Shown here piece after piece: positions 1-10,707 of a stretch of 64,000 bases of DNA; position 1 is the first letter of the stretch; every line of letters starts with the position of its first letter. The notes below the pieces were generated by a model. It was given only the letters and a program-made list of their open reading frames with translations. It was not told the DNA's origin and made no database searches. Origin of the DNA: Micractinium sp. NFX-FRZ (lineage: Eukaryota > Chlorophyta > Trebouxiophyceae > Chlorellales > Chlorellaceae); assembly GCA_029339195.1 (NCBI GenBank), contig JAPTJF010000261.1, forward strand, positions 1-64,000, given 5' to 3'. The position numbers and the translations under genes are program-made.

Positions 1-367
1 TCTGCACTGATATCACACCAAAACAGTGTCAACTTCTGGTGCCAAATCAGTGCGGTTCCAGTGGGAGAGCAGGCACATGGATTTCACACTGAAATGGCAG
101 GAAACCAGCGGGTGGGATTGGTGTTGTTTTGGTGTGATTCCAGCGTCACCCTTGTTGGTAGTGGTACAGCAAGTGGGGAGGGAGGGTGCACTGAACGGGC
201 GCAACGAGGAGGTTAAGAGGAGGCACCCGACTTTCCTGCTGTGCGCACCCTCTCACCAGCCAGCCTTGTGCAGCAGCAGCAGCAGCTGCCAACCTAGAAT
301 TCGGCCCTGTTGTCCCCTCCGCCACCTTTTGCGTTGCGTTGCCTTGCCTGTGTCCTATCACTCGCAG
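1..367 (+). other. Intron of the carotenoid cleavage dioxygenase gene
   Basis: No coding signal joins phase 1 into the exon at 368, whose acceptor is ctcgcag. The stretch is therefore read as the end of an intron. It is less GC-rich than the exons and carries a 14-bp inverted repeat (12-25 with 125-138). ORFs crossing it have no recognisable protein content. Confidence 0.6.
12..138. repeat. Foldback with 14-bp perfect inverted arms
   Basis: The arm at 12-25 (atcacaccaaaaca) is the exact reverse complement of 125-138, with about 100 bp between. It lies in an intron. It could be the end pair of a very small decayed inverted-repeat element or chance; no target-site duplication was established. 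Confidence 0.4.
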
Positions 368-3300
368 GCCTCTTTGAGGTGGGGGGCACCAAGATATCAC
401 AGCCCTTTGACGGCGACGGCATGCTGGCCATCTTTGCCTTCAAGGACGGCAAGTGCTTCTTCAACAACAGCTACGTGCGCACCGAAGGTGAGCGAGGGCA
501 GGTCGGGGGTGGGGCAGGGCGGCGCACTTGCCGTCTTTGCCTTCGAAAGAGGGAGGTGTTTTGCTACTAGCTGTTGAACATTTAATGCGTACACACAGAA
601 GTTGAGACAGCATGGGGCGAGTGGCTGGTGATGCGATGAGCTGCAATGGGCGGGGGCGGGCCTGCCTGCCTGCCTGCCTGCCTGCCTGCCCGCTTGCCTG
701 CCTGCCCTGCTTGCGCACAAGAAACATACCTGCCTGCGGTCTTCCTGCCAACTCCCCAAGTCTAGATCTCCTCCTCCCGCATTCCCCACGCCCCTGTTTG
801 CCTGTCCCCCTCCTCCAACACGCCACACCCCTCACAATTATCCCCTCGCCAGGCTTCCAAGCAGGAGCAGGCAAGGCAGGCAAAGCGTGGCCGGTGCCTT
901 GCTGCGTCCTGGCCCGCCTCTCCTGCCAGAATGGGATCTGTCCCGCTTGTCCTTCCCCCTCCCTTCCCACAAGCAACATGCTGCACCTCCCTGCTATCTC
1001 CCTACTCTCCCTCATCCTATCCTCCCCCTTCCTCCGCCCCCCAATCGCTGACAATGCAGGCTTTGTGAAGGAGCAGCAGGCACAGCGCATGCTGTACCGC
1101 GGCGCCTTTTCTGTGGGCAACCCCGGGGGCGGCTGGTTCTACAACCCCTTTGACCTGTCAGTCAAGGGCATCGCCAACACGGGGGTGGTGCACTGGGGCG
1201 GCAAGCTGCTGGCGCTGTACGAGGTGAGCTGGGCAGGGGCAGGGGGGGGCGTAGACACCCGCTGACGTCTGCCAGCATTGACAGGCCGTTGGGGTCCGTT
1301 GGAATGGCGGCCTGTCTTCTGCTGTGTCTGCTGCGCTCAGGGAGAGACTGGCCTGCTTGCTTGTTTGGGCTTACAGTCTGTTCTCCCATAGCGAAACGTG
1401 CGACACATACCAAGTGTGTTTCGCTGGATGTGTGGGTGGGTTCAGCACAGGCACGACGTCACCTGGCACTGTAGGTCGGGCCTGCCGCCCTGCCAAGGCT
1501 TGCCCAAGTCACGCCCCTCGTGGCTGTATGCCTGCCTGCCTGCCCTGCACCACGACCTGCACCTACCAGCTGCCCCCTCACTGCCAACTGCACTGGCTCT
1601 TCCTGTCTTTCAAATAGCAACACCTCTTGCTTCCACTCGCCCCCGTCTGCCTTCAGCGCGACCTGCCCTACCAGCTGTCCACGCCTGACCTGCACACCCA
1701 GGGCCAGACGGTCAGCGTGCCCAGCACAGCGCCCTACTTTGGCGCGCACTACCGCATCACAGCGGTGAGTAAACGGGGGCTGTTGATCATTCTTTGTCAT
1801 TGTATTCGTGATTAGCATTTTTCGAAGGGGCGATTCCTACTTGGGGGCACACTACGGCATCACACAGGCATGCAGTTTCAACAGCAGGGTGCCAGCATTG
1901 AGGGACTCGACCGTGCCTGCTGCTCTCCCCCTGCTGCCTGGCCACCCCAGCTGTACGCTGCTGTACCGTGTGCCTCCCCTGCCCCTGCTTCCCGGGCTAG
2001 TCCCTTCCTGCTCTGGCCCACGTCGGTCTCCCTCTGCCTGCCTGTTCCTGCGCTGTGCGTACAGGAGGCGGATGGCAGTCGGCGGCTGGTGGCGTTCAAC
2101 GCTGCCGAGGTGGGGAAGGCCAACCGCATCAATGTGTTTGAGTATGGCGAGGACATGAAGATGCTGCACAGGTGCGGGAAGCTGGTAGGGTGGGTGGATG
2201 GATGGGCGTAAGTGGAGGCCAACCGGGGCAACACGTTTGAGTATGTACAAGAAATTGACGATGATGATCAATGCACACGTGTGTGGGGGTGTGGTGGGCA
2301 GGGTGGCAGGGGCGGGCAGCGGCATTTGTGGCCCTCCGTCATCACGATTCGGCCCCTGCAGCTCGCTCATCCCTTCTCACCCCCCCCCCCCCCTATCCCT
2401 CCCCTTGCCCCTACTCCCTCCCCAGGACGGAGTTTGAGCTGCCGGGCGCCGCCTTTGGCTTCTTCCACGACTTCCTGGTCACCCCAAACTACTACCTCTT
2501 CCTGGCGAATCCCAGTGAGCGGTGCGGGGCTGCTTGGGTAACGTGCTTTACCAGAAGGGGGTTCTAATTGGCTGACGAAGGTTGGGCTGGGAAGGCGGAG
2601 CACGCCACCCCACAACATGCCTCACTCCAGGGCCCCCCCAACCCCGCTCCCGCTGTCGCACAAGTGCAGTGTCCTTGGACCTGTGGAAGATGGCCACCAA
2701 GTACATGTTTGGCAAGGTTGGTAGCGCCTGCATGTACTGCCTGTACTGCCTGTACTGCATGTACGACATGCACTAGGTTTCCCTGAGCTATGTCTGTATA
2801 TACCAGGCCCAAGTGCACCGCCTGCCTGCACAGCCTCCCTGTCTTTCTCGTGCACAACAAGGGTACACACCCGTGCCCTCGCCACCACAGCCACTGCAGG
2901 CCACTTCTCTTCTCCCTCACAGTGTGGCACGCCCTGCCCACAGACTGCTTTCTGCTGGCTGCCTCACCCCGCACCCCTGGCGGCATTTTGTGCAAATTGT
3001 GGGAAGGAGAGAAGACCCATGGTTCGCCTGCTCCGGCTGACCAACCGCTCCACTGTGGCTCACCCCTCGCCTCGCAGGCCTGCATCGCCGATTGCATTGT
3101 GTGGGATGCACACAAGAAGGGCAGGGTGCACGTGATCCCGCGGCCCGGCCGTGGCCTGCCCTTCCACCCCGCAGGTGGGCGGCAGGGCCAGGGCCGGGGC
3201 CGGGGCCGGGGCAGGGCAGGGCAGGGCAGACGACTGTTTGGCAGGTCATTTGTGATGGATGCTCGGGTTGGTGGGGGTGCCGGGCGCTCTCTCTTGGCTG

Positions 3301-5971
3301 AGGATTCCACGCACCAGCACCTGCATCCCGCATTACACAACCTGCCCGGCCAGCTGACTACCCACTGCCCCCACCCCACCCCCGCCTCGCCCCACCGACA
3401 CACAACACACACACTTGCCTGCCCCCTGCAGACCCGCTGGCAGTGTGCAACGCTGTGCCACGCTTTTGAGACGCTGTGCCACGCTTTAGAGACTGCCACC
3501 TTCTCTTCTTCCCACTTGCAGAGCCCCATTATTGGCCCCTGCCCACCTGTTCCCCTGCAGACCCGGCTGGGGGCCCGCGTACCTTTGACACCGCCCCCTT
3601 CTTCTCCTTCCACCACGCAAACGCCTTTGAGACGCGCCTGCCCAGCGGCGCCCCCGCCCTGGTGCTGGACACTGTGGCCAACCACGACGGCATCGACTTC
3701 AGGTGTGTAGCAACCGGTGTGCTATATCCTCATTGGTGTTGTTCATGTGACATGTGGGTGGGGCGCAAGCATTAACCGTGTTTGCGCCACTGCGGGTAAA
3801 TTAGGCTCCTCCCTTCCAGTGACCCCCCCTGCCGTGTGCCCTCCCGCCTGGCTGCCCCTACTGGGGACGGGGCCCACCCACTACGATGACTGTGACGTTG
3901 CATAACACCAGTTGGGAGCTTATCTGCCACCCTCCCGCTGCAGCGCCAACTTTGAGACGGGGCCCACCTATTACGACGACAACGAGGGGCGGGGCACCCT
4001 CACGCGCCTGGTGCTCGACCTGCAGGTGGGGCGGGTGGGGGCTTAGGGGGGAGTTTTGTGTGTGGTTGCGGCGAAAACGGAGGGACAGGAGTAGGCACCC
4101 TCACGCGCCTGGTGCTGACCTGCAGGCTCTAGTGACATTCTCAAAAGTATAGCTCACACTCCTGCTAGCACGCTCATGCCGTGCAGGCCGGCACCGCTGC
4201 CCAGCACCGCTTGATGGACCGCTCCTGCGAGTTCCCATCGGTGGCGCCCTCAGGCAAGGGGACAGAGAACCAAAACAAGGCCACCCTGGCCACCTGTCCG
4301 CCCGTCTGCCTTGCATGCTCTGCATGGGTGGCACTACATGGGTGGCACTGCATGGGCGGCACTACCCTCCCTGCTCTTGCCGCTGCCACCAGCCAAGGAG
4401 AGATGACGACAGGAACTGGAGCCAGGTTCGGCAGATGGGCAGGCCAGCCCCCATGCAGAGCTCTCCTCGGCTGGTAGCAGCGGCACTGCCTTCCTTGCTC
4501 TTGCCGCGGACTTTGCCAGATGCGCTTCAGCGCTTTGCAAATGCTGCTGCCCCACTCAACCATATGCAAACCAGCCTGGTCCGCCCCACCCCTCCTGCCC
4601 TGCGCTGCCTGCAGTGACAGGGCAGCCGCACCGCCACATGTACGTGGTGGGCAGCCGCTTCCCCTCGGCAGACACCTGGGGCGCGCCGCAGGTTGGTCTC
4701 GGTCGGGAAAGCCACCCTTTGCAGCCAACTCTGTGACTGTAACTCAAGTCTGAGCAGCATGCATTCTCATTCTCGCACATCTCAACGTCCTCTCCCTTCC
4801 GCTGCTGGCAAGCTTGCCGTTGCCGCCGCGCTGCTCGAATGCCGCTCCTGCCCTCAGCTCTCGCCTGCACCTGCCGGATCGCCCATCCGCATTACTCCCT
4901 GCTCCCCCCACAGGTGGTGTGCAAGGTGTCGCTGGCGCCAGAGGCGGGTGTGTCTGCACCCTGCGGCAAGGAAGCGGTGCAGCAGGATGTGTACTACCCC
5001 GGCAAGCAGGCCTTTGCCCAGGAGCCCATCTTTGTGCCCCGCCCGGGAGGCCAGGCAAGCCCAGCGGCGCCGGGCACCTGTGGGGTCTTGCCCACAGGTT
5101 GATGAGGGATGGGGGTTTGGCATGACGCAGGAAGCAGGGAGAAGCAGGTGGCGTGTGACGCCTGCACAACTCCTTCAATACCCTGCATGCTTACTACACA
5201 CTCCTACCACCACCCTCCCACCCTCGGACCACCGTCTCATGTCATCCGCAGGCGGAGGACGACGGGTGGGTGCTGGCGCTGGTGTATGACGCTGCAGAGG
5301 GGCGCACGCAGCTGGTGATTCTGAACGCACAGAACCTCTCAGGTGTGTGGGGTGTGTTACAATACAAGTTGTGCATTGTGTGGTGCACCGCTGCATGGGC
5401 GGGGGTGGGGCGCCCTGGTGGTCCTTCCGGAAGCTCAGAACCTGTCGGGTGGGCGGCGGCCACTTCTCTCGGGAGCCTCTACTGCTTGTGGTAGGATGGG
5501 AAGATGCCGGCAGTTGCGTGGGATGCACCGAGCCTGGCACCTGGATGCCTCCACACGACGCCCTCTACCCTCTCTCTGTTGTGCACCAACCTCCCCGCTT
5601 GCTCCGACCTGCAGCGGGGCCGGTGGCAAAGATCAAGCTGCCGCACATGCTGCCCTTTGGGCTGCATGGCAGCTGGACGGGCGCCTACCTGGGGCCACAG
5701 CCGGGGGAGGTGAGCGGGGCTGAGACGGCGCTGTGGCCGAAGTCTTTGCTGCCGCCCGTGTGCCGGTTTGTCGGTGTGCCGGTGCACGCCATCATGGCAG
5801 TTGTCTCTATTTCGCATTGATTGGAATGGATAGGATAAGGGCGATCGTGCGCAGAGTGACCTGCGTCCCCTGCCTCCCTCAGCTGCCCTTCCCCCTGGCC
5901 GCCTGCCTCCCTTGCAGCCCTATGCCCCCACCCTGCACGATATCCGCAACGGCGTCCAGGCGGAGCCTTGA
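368..5971 (+). CDS. Carotenoid cleavage dioxygenase (CCD/RPE65 family), 5' partial
   Basis: Non-haem iron enzyme that splits carotenoids or apocarotenoids with O2. Fifteen exons: 368-487, 1060-1223, 1657-1764, 2065-2171, 2426-2514, 2670-2716, 3078-3174, 3561-3702, 3944-4025, 4187-4253, 4615-4691, 4914-5054, 5252-5342, 5615-5709, 5918-5971. All phases agree and give about 493 residues ending TLHDIRNGVQAEP-stop. Family marks: FDGDGML and YVRTE near the start, NTGVVHWGGKLLALYE, and four candidate iron histidines in GAHYRIT (exon 3), FFHDFLVT (exon 5), FHHANAFE (exon 8) and GLHGSWTG (exon 14). The first exon enters in phase 1, so the N-terminus (roughly 60 or more residues by family length) lies left of the window. 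Introns at 4254 and 5055 start with GC. Several introns hold decayed copies of neighbouring exons. The subclass (CCD1, NCED or apocarotenoid oxygenase) cannot be decided from sequence alone. Confidence 0.94.
521..573 (+). repeat. Exon echo of dioxygenase exon 1
   Basis: About 50 bp in intron 1 repeat, in degenerate form, the exon segment at about 420-475 that encodes LAIFAFKDGKCFF. The copy reads LAVFAFERGRCFA in its own frame. It is displaced by about 98 bp and is not joinable as an exon. Confidence 0.7.
661..704 (+). repeat. CCTG tetranucleotide repeat
   Basis: About seven uninterrupted CCTG units followed by imperfect ones in intron 1 of the dioxygenase gene. Similar CTGC/CCTG tracts recur at 13171-13194 and 17839-17894, always in introns. 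Confidence 0.9.
1831..1867 (+). repeat. Exon echo of dioxygenase exon 3 end
   Basis: The intron copy encodes YLGAHYGITQ and mirrors the exon 3 end YFGAHYRITA at 1735-1764, including one putative iron-ligand histidine. It is displaced by about 97 bp and lacks a usable donor at the matching place. Confidence 0.75.
2207..2268 (+). repeat. Exon echo of dioxygenase exon 4 end
   Basis: The intron 4 copy (VEANRGNTFEYVQEIDDDD in translation) matches the exon 4 segment GKANRINVFEYGEDMKM at about 2111-2165. Displacement is about 100 bp. The copy is degenerate. Confidence 0.75.
2380..2393 (+). repeat. Poly-C tract
   Basis: Fourteen consecutive C residues in the pyrimidine-rich region before the exon 5 acceptor. 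Confidence 0.9.
3863..4126 (+). repeat. Exon echoes on both sides of dioxygenase exon 9
   Basis: Exon 9 is 3944-4025. Upstream, 3863-3892 copies its start region (GTGPTHYDDC versus ETGPTYYDDN). Downstream, 4095-4126 copies its last 33 bases almost perfectly, missing one base, and still ends in ctgcag. Displacements are about 92 and 103 bp, so this exon is the centre of a three-unit tandem array. Confidence 0.85.
5415..5456 (+). repeat. Exon echo of dioxygenase exon 13 end
   Basis: Intron 13 contains a copy of the exon end that encodes LVILNAQNLS together with the start of its donor region. The copy reads LVVLPEAQNLSG with a short insertion. Displacement is about 105 bp. Confidence 0.7.
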
Positions 5972-6611
5972 GGTAATAAGAGTCGGCCTGCGCGCAGGGT
6001 GAGCACAGCAGTCCAGTTTAAATGAAATTTGGTCCTCTCCCCTCCCTTTCATTTTGAACCGCTCCCTCCCCATCCACGCTTCAGCAAACGAGTGCCTCCC
6101 AATGGGAGTCCCATGCTGCCGCTGGGCACGAGCGGCGCCCTCCTTTGCACGTTGCTGTCCCTCAGGGCCCAGCGCCGCTGTAGTACAGCCTGCACTCCCT
6201 CACCCCTGCACATTGTGAATCCATGGTAGACCCTTTACGTGTAACAGCACGTCTATGGGCTGACAGCAGTTCGGGGGCAACAGCTGCAGCAACGGCGGCA
6301 GCGGCCACCTGGCGGCGCCGCATCTGGAGCTCCCCCCAAACTCTCCCAGCGGGAATTGCTCTCTCACTCGCGCTTCCACATCTGCGTGACACAAAACGCA
6401 CCAGTCTCGCGGCTCGCATGTCGATGCCCTTCTGACTAGGGCCGTGTCAGTTGCGAACGGCAGGTCGGCACAGCCCCTCCTTTGCGCCCAACACAGCTTC
6501 TTGAGGCTCGCGTAAAGCGCCGCGAGACGTCCGATACGCCGGAGGCGGTGCCCTCAACTGCCGCCGTCGCCGCCGCCTCTCGCTGCCCCAGCCCGTCCCT
6601 CGACAGCAGCG
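5972..6611. other. Intergenic: dioxygenase 3' UTR and upstream region of next gene
   Basis: 640 bp between two plus-strand genes. It holds the probable poly(A) signal at 6240. The rest is GC-rich DNA with only short shadow ORFs. No RNA gene or repeat was seen. Confidence 0.6.
6240..6244 (+). terminator. Poly(A) signal TGTAA (dioxygenase gene)
   Basis: TGTAA 269 bp after the stop codon. TGTAA is the usual chlorophyte polyadenylation signal. Assignment is by position only. Confidence 0.6.
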
Positions 6612-9600
6612 ATGCAGCGTGAGGGAGCGCTGTCCACGGAAGGCAGCGAGGAGTTCGACCTGGTATCAGCCGCCAGGAAGCAGGCCGGTCGGACCAGCGC
6701 GCCGCCGGCGCGGCCCAGCCACAAACCACCACCGCGCACAGCCACCGCCGCCGGCGGCACACCGGGCGGCAGAGCACACAACATGGGTGCTGACTCAGAC
6801 TCTGACGGCGAGCCCTTTGACCTGATTGCTGCCGCCAAGAAGAGCAGCGCCGCCGCCGCCGCCGCTGCCGCCAAGGCGTCGCTGGTGGGCAGTGCGCACA
6901 GCCGCTCTCCAAGCAGCTCTCCGGCACCAGCACCGGCCAAACCAGCACCCACCTCCTCTGCTGCTGGCAAGATAGACGGCGGTGTGACCCTGGAGGCCAC
7001 TGCAAGCAGCGACAGCGATGTGGACATGCTGACGCTGGCCAAGCAGCGCACCACCCGCCGGGCCGCCTCCGCCGCCGCCGCAAGTGCGCCCGCCAAGCCG
7101 TCGTCGGTGTCGCCGTCGGCGGCGCCAGAGGCGACTCCTCGGGACAGCCGCTACCACAGCCGCACGCCCTCCGCCGCGAGCCCACTCAAGCCTGCAGCTT
7201 ATCCATCAGCCTACGCAGCAGAGCCCCTGGCGGCAGCCTTCTTCCCGCAGCAAGCGCAGGCAGGCGGGACGCCCAGCCGCAATGCCTCTTCCGGCTTCCC
7301 ACCCCCACCCGCGGTCGCCGGCCGCACGCCTTCCCTGCACGAGCTGGCGTCCAGCCAGCTGCCGCTGCTGGAAGAACAGGAGGTGGAGCAGGGGCCCGTG
7401 CCGACAGTCAGCACCGGTGCCACTGTGGCGGGCGCTGCGTGGGTGGCCCCGCCCTTTGCCCCCGCCTCGCCTGCAGCTGCTGTGCCGCTTGCCTCCCTGG
7501 CAGACCTGGGGGAGGTGGTGAGCGGGGTGGTGGGAGATCTGGCCTCATCCCTCAGGTGAGCTGATCCCGTCGGGACACTGTGGTGTTGCGGTGTTGAGGT
7601 GTTGCCGCCGTGCTGAGCGGGGTTCAGTGCCCGCTCGCCTTCCTCCCACCCACATGGTCAGCCCGTGCCTTGCGCCTGACCTTGTTGCTGCCCTGCTGCT
7701 TCGATCTCTGATTTGAACGTTCGTCCGCCATAGCTCTTCTCGTTCCTCTGGCCCCCCTCCTCACAGGTCTGACATCGTCCGCCTGGAGGCGGGGTGGCAG
7801 GAGCGCTGGGCGGAGCAGGCCAGCAGCACCGCCGACCTGCGCCAGCGCCTGCAAGGCCTGCAGGCATCGGGCGCCAGCCAGGCGCAGGAGGTGGCTGGCC
7901 GGCTGCAGGGCATGGCCGCTGAGATGGCGCTGCAGCGGTCCAGGCTGGATGCCGTGGAGCAGGCGCAGCAGGCGCAGCAGCAGGCTGCTGCCGCGGCGCC
8001 GCCGCCCGCTCAACCCACCACGACCACTGGTGCGTCAGCTGCCTTTGGGAAGGCCTGGGCTGTGCTGTGTCCCGGCACTCCTGCGTAGATGCAGAACTTC
8101 TGTCCTTTCTGCTTACGTCACCCAAGCTCTTCCTCCCTGCAGAGGGTGCACCCGTTCGTGCCCAGCTGGCGGCGTCCGCCATTGCCAACCCCGCCTTTGA
8201 GCCGTGCCCCACACCAGCGGCAGGTCAGCCCGCTACCGCTGCTCTTCAGGCTCCTCCTGAGGCGTAGCAGCAGGGCAGCGGGCCCACTGTGGAGGCAATC
8301 CTGCGCCGGTGAGTGCTTCTCTGAAGTGTCTCACCGGGCCTTCCCGCAGCTTGATGTGACGGATGGCACTGCATTCTGTCAAGTGTCTGCCGCCCATTGT
8401 GTTACCTCTCAAGTTTTCTTGCACCTTGCCCCACCCGCCTGCAGGTTGAGCCTCCTGGAGAGCCGCGTGGGCACGCAGTTGCACCACATCGAGACAGCGT
8501 GCGCCGACGCCGGCAGCGGTGGCAGCCCCCGCAGCGCCCCCGTCAGCCCGCTCAAGTCTGGGCCCTGGGGAGGTGCCCCCCAGCAGCAGCAGCAGCAGCA
8601 GCAGCAGCACAAGGCCCCCGGCTGGGTGTCCCGCGCTGCGCAGGCCGCCGCTGTGGCGGCTGCCGCTGTCTACGGCACCTCCACCCAGAGCACCGAGTGC
8701 AGCACGGTTGAGGATGCTGGTGATGCCAAGTGGGCTGCAGGCATGGGTTGGGTGGGCTCCCAATGGGGCAGCCAGGCCTACGAGGCGGCACTGCCCGGCA
8801 GCCCTCGCATCATGGCCAGCGGGCTGGCCCGACCGGCCAGCGCCGCAGCAGGCTACTACTGCAGCGGCAATGGCACCGGCGGTGGGTCGCCTGCCGGCGG
8901 GCGGCGGTCGCCCGCTGGGTACAACGGGGGCAGCGGGGGGAGCGCCTCCAAGCGGAGCAGGGCGGTGGAGATGCAGGTGGCGGAGACGCATGGGCTCATC
9001 GCCGGCATTCAGACACAGAGTGAGCCCCGTTGGTTGACAGGAGGTGGGGTGGGGTTGAGCGGAGGGCTGCACCTGAGCTTGCCTGGATAGGGGTGGGGCG
9101 GCTCGCCAGTTTCTGGGCAGCTGCCTTCCCCATCCTCCCTGCATGGTGCAAAGCTAGCGGTGTCACACTTCTGCGTCCCAACGCAGCTGGTCTCTGCCTG
9201 CTGCCTCCTTGCTCTCCCTCTTACCTCCCTCACCCTGCCCCGCCGCCCTGCTTGCCCCCCTCCCACAAATTCCCGTACCCCAGTCGCTGCCATCAAGACC
9301 AGCCTGGCGCACGCCAGCGGGGAGCTGGATGCCCGCCGCCAGGAAGCCAGCTTCACTACGCAGCGGTTGGACCAGCTGGAGCGCACAGACAGGCACATGG
9401 TGGGTGGGTGGGATGGAGGTTGTCGGAAGGTGGGTGGGTGGGCGTGCTGGTGTTTGTTTCTGCATTGTCGGTGCTTGGCTGGTTGCAGGAGGCGCCTGGC
9501 GAGAAAGCAGGCCCCTATCCCGAACCTGCCGTGCGTGCATGGGGGGCACCCAGGCAGCGCCAGTACCGCTGACAACCCCATTGCTTTCCACTGCTGTCGC

Positions 9601-10180
9601 TGTTGCCCCTGCTGTGCCCCACCGCAGGTCAAGGTGGAGGCTGCCAACCTGGCTGGGGCTGTCTCCCTGGAGCGCCGGGTGCGCAGCCTGGAGGAGCAAG
9701 TGGTGTCGGCCTCCCGCCAGGCGGCCGCAGGCGGAGCGCTGGCCCGCGAAACTTCCGCTGCCCTGCGGGCGCTGGAGTGGCGGGTGGACAAGGTGAGTGG
9801 GATTAGAGGACACGAACTTCCAGAACTTGTCGCCTTTGCACACTTGTGGTCACATCACCGGCCTGTCCCCAAGTGCCTGCTGTTGACAGTCCTCACAAGC
9901 ACAAGACATGATGTGCCTGTGCCTGTGCCTCCTTGCCTCACATGCGCCCCCTCGACTCCCTGCCTCGCAGTCTGCCGGGGCCACCATTGGCACGATCAAG
10001 GCGCTGGAGGGGCGGCAGGACAAAGCGCGCAGCGAGCTGCACAGCGTGGCCGCCACCGCCACGCTGGCAGAGGCCAAGGTTGCCACCCTGGCGACAGAGG
10101 TGGCCCGCCTGCAGCGCCGCATCCACGGCTCCGGCTCACCGCTGGGTGGCGGCAAGTCGGGGCCCTATCGCATGTATTGA
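6612..10180 (+). CDS. Ser/Ala-rich protein with C-terminal coiled coil, unknown function
   Basis: Eight exons: 6612-7555, 7767-8029, 8143-8203, 8279-8308, 8445-9019, 9284-9399, 9628-9792, 9971-10180; 787 residues. The first roughly 315 residues are low-complexity (Ser, Pro, Ala) with two copies of an acidic-Ser motif (SDSDGEPFDLIAAAKK and SDSDVDMLTLAKQ) and a related EEFDLVSAARKQ near the start. From about residue 316, heptad-like stretches rich in Gln, Glu, Arg and Leu (RLQGLQ, SLLESRVGTQL, RLDQLERTD, SLERRVRSLEEQVV, ALEGRQDKA, LATEVARLQRR) predict a discontinuous coiled coil. A polyglutamine run is encoded at about 8580-8607. An in-frame TAG at 8265 requires a 75-bp intron (8204-8278) with a weak donor. 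The start at 6612 is the first ATG of the open frame. I recognise no domain. Confidence 0.75.
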
Positions 10181-10707
10181 ACCGGTGCCAGCTGGCGCCG
10201 TCAGCGCTGACCGCGGCGGAGAGCCCATCAGCAGCGGCACTGGCAGAGCAAATGACCGGCAGCTGGGGTTGCTATTGATTGGTGGAACTCGGGTTGGGGA
10301 CACGGGGGGATGGACTTCAATTGACACTGCTGTTTTATTGCTGACAACTATACGTTTGTACACTGTCATGCCTTTTATCATTTCTCTGACCTTCTCGGTT
10401 GCTGGGGAAGAGATCCCAACAGGCTGACCTTTAGCCAGTCTTACCAAGGGCCCACTGCTCCCCCTGCCCGCCCGCTGCGGGCGCACCGCCGCCCCTCCGC
10501 CTGGGCCGACCCAGTGCCCGGCTGTGGCGATCACCCATGTGACTGACCGCAAGTCACACAGGAGCCCCAGCGTCGGGCCAATCGGCCGCCAAGCGCCCGA
10601 TACCTTCTGCCAACCACTGCCAGCGCATTGCCTGCGCTCCGCCACCTGCCTCCTCCTCTTCGATCGCTCTCTCTCGCTCCCCACAGGGCCTGGTGGCCGC
10701 ACGGCAC
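10181..10707. other. Intergenic region before the guanylate kinase gene
   Basis: 527 bp holding the 3' UTR of the coiled-coil gene and the 5' region of the kinase. No TGTAA was seen, and there is a relatively AT-rich patch at 10318-10400. A ccacag at 10681-10686 could be an acceptor from a non-coding 5' exon. Confidence 0.5.

Noticed and set aside
2564..3685. A 373-codon minus-strand ORF opposite the dioxygenase gene
   Set aside because: Low-complexity Arg/Gly/Trp composition. It spans exons and introns of the plus-strand gene without regard to their boundaries.
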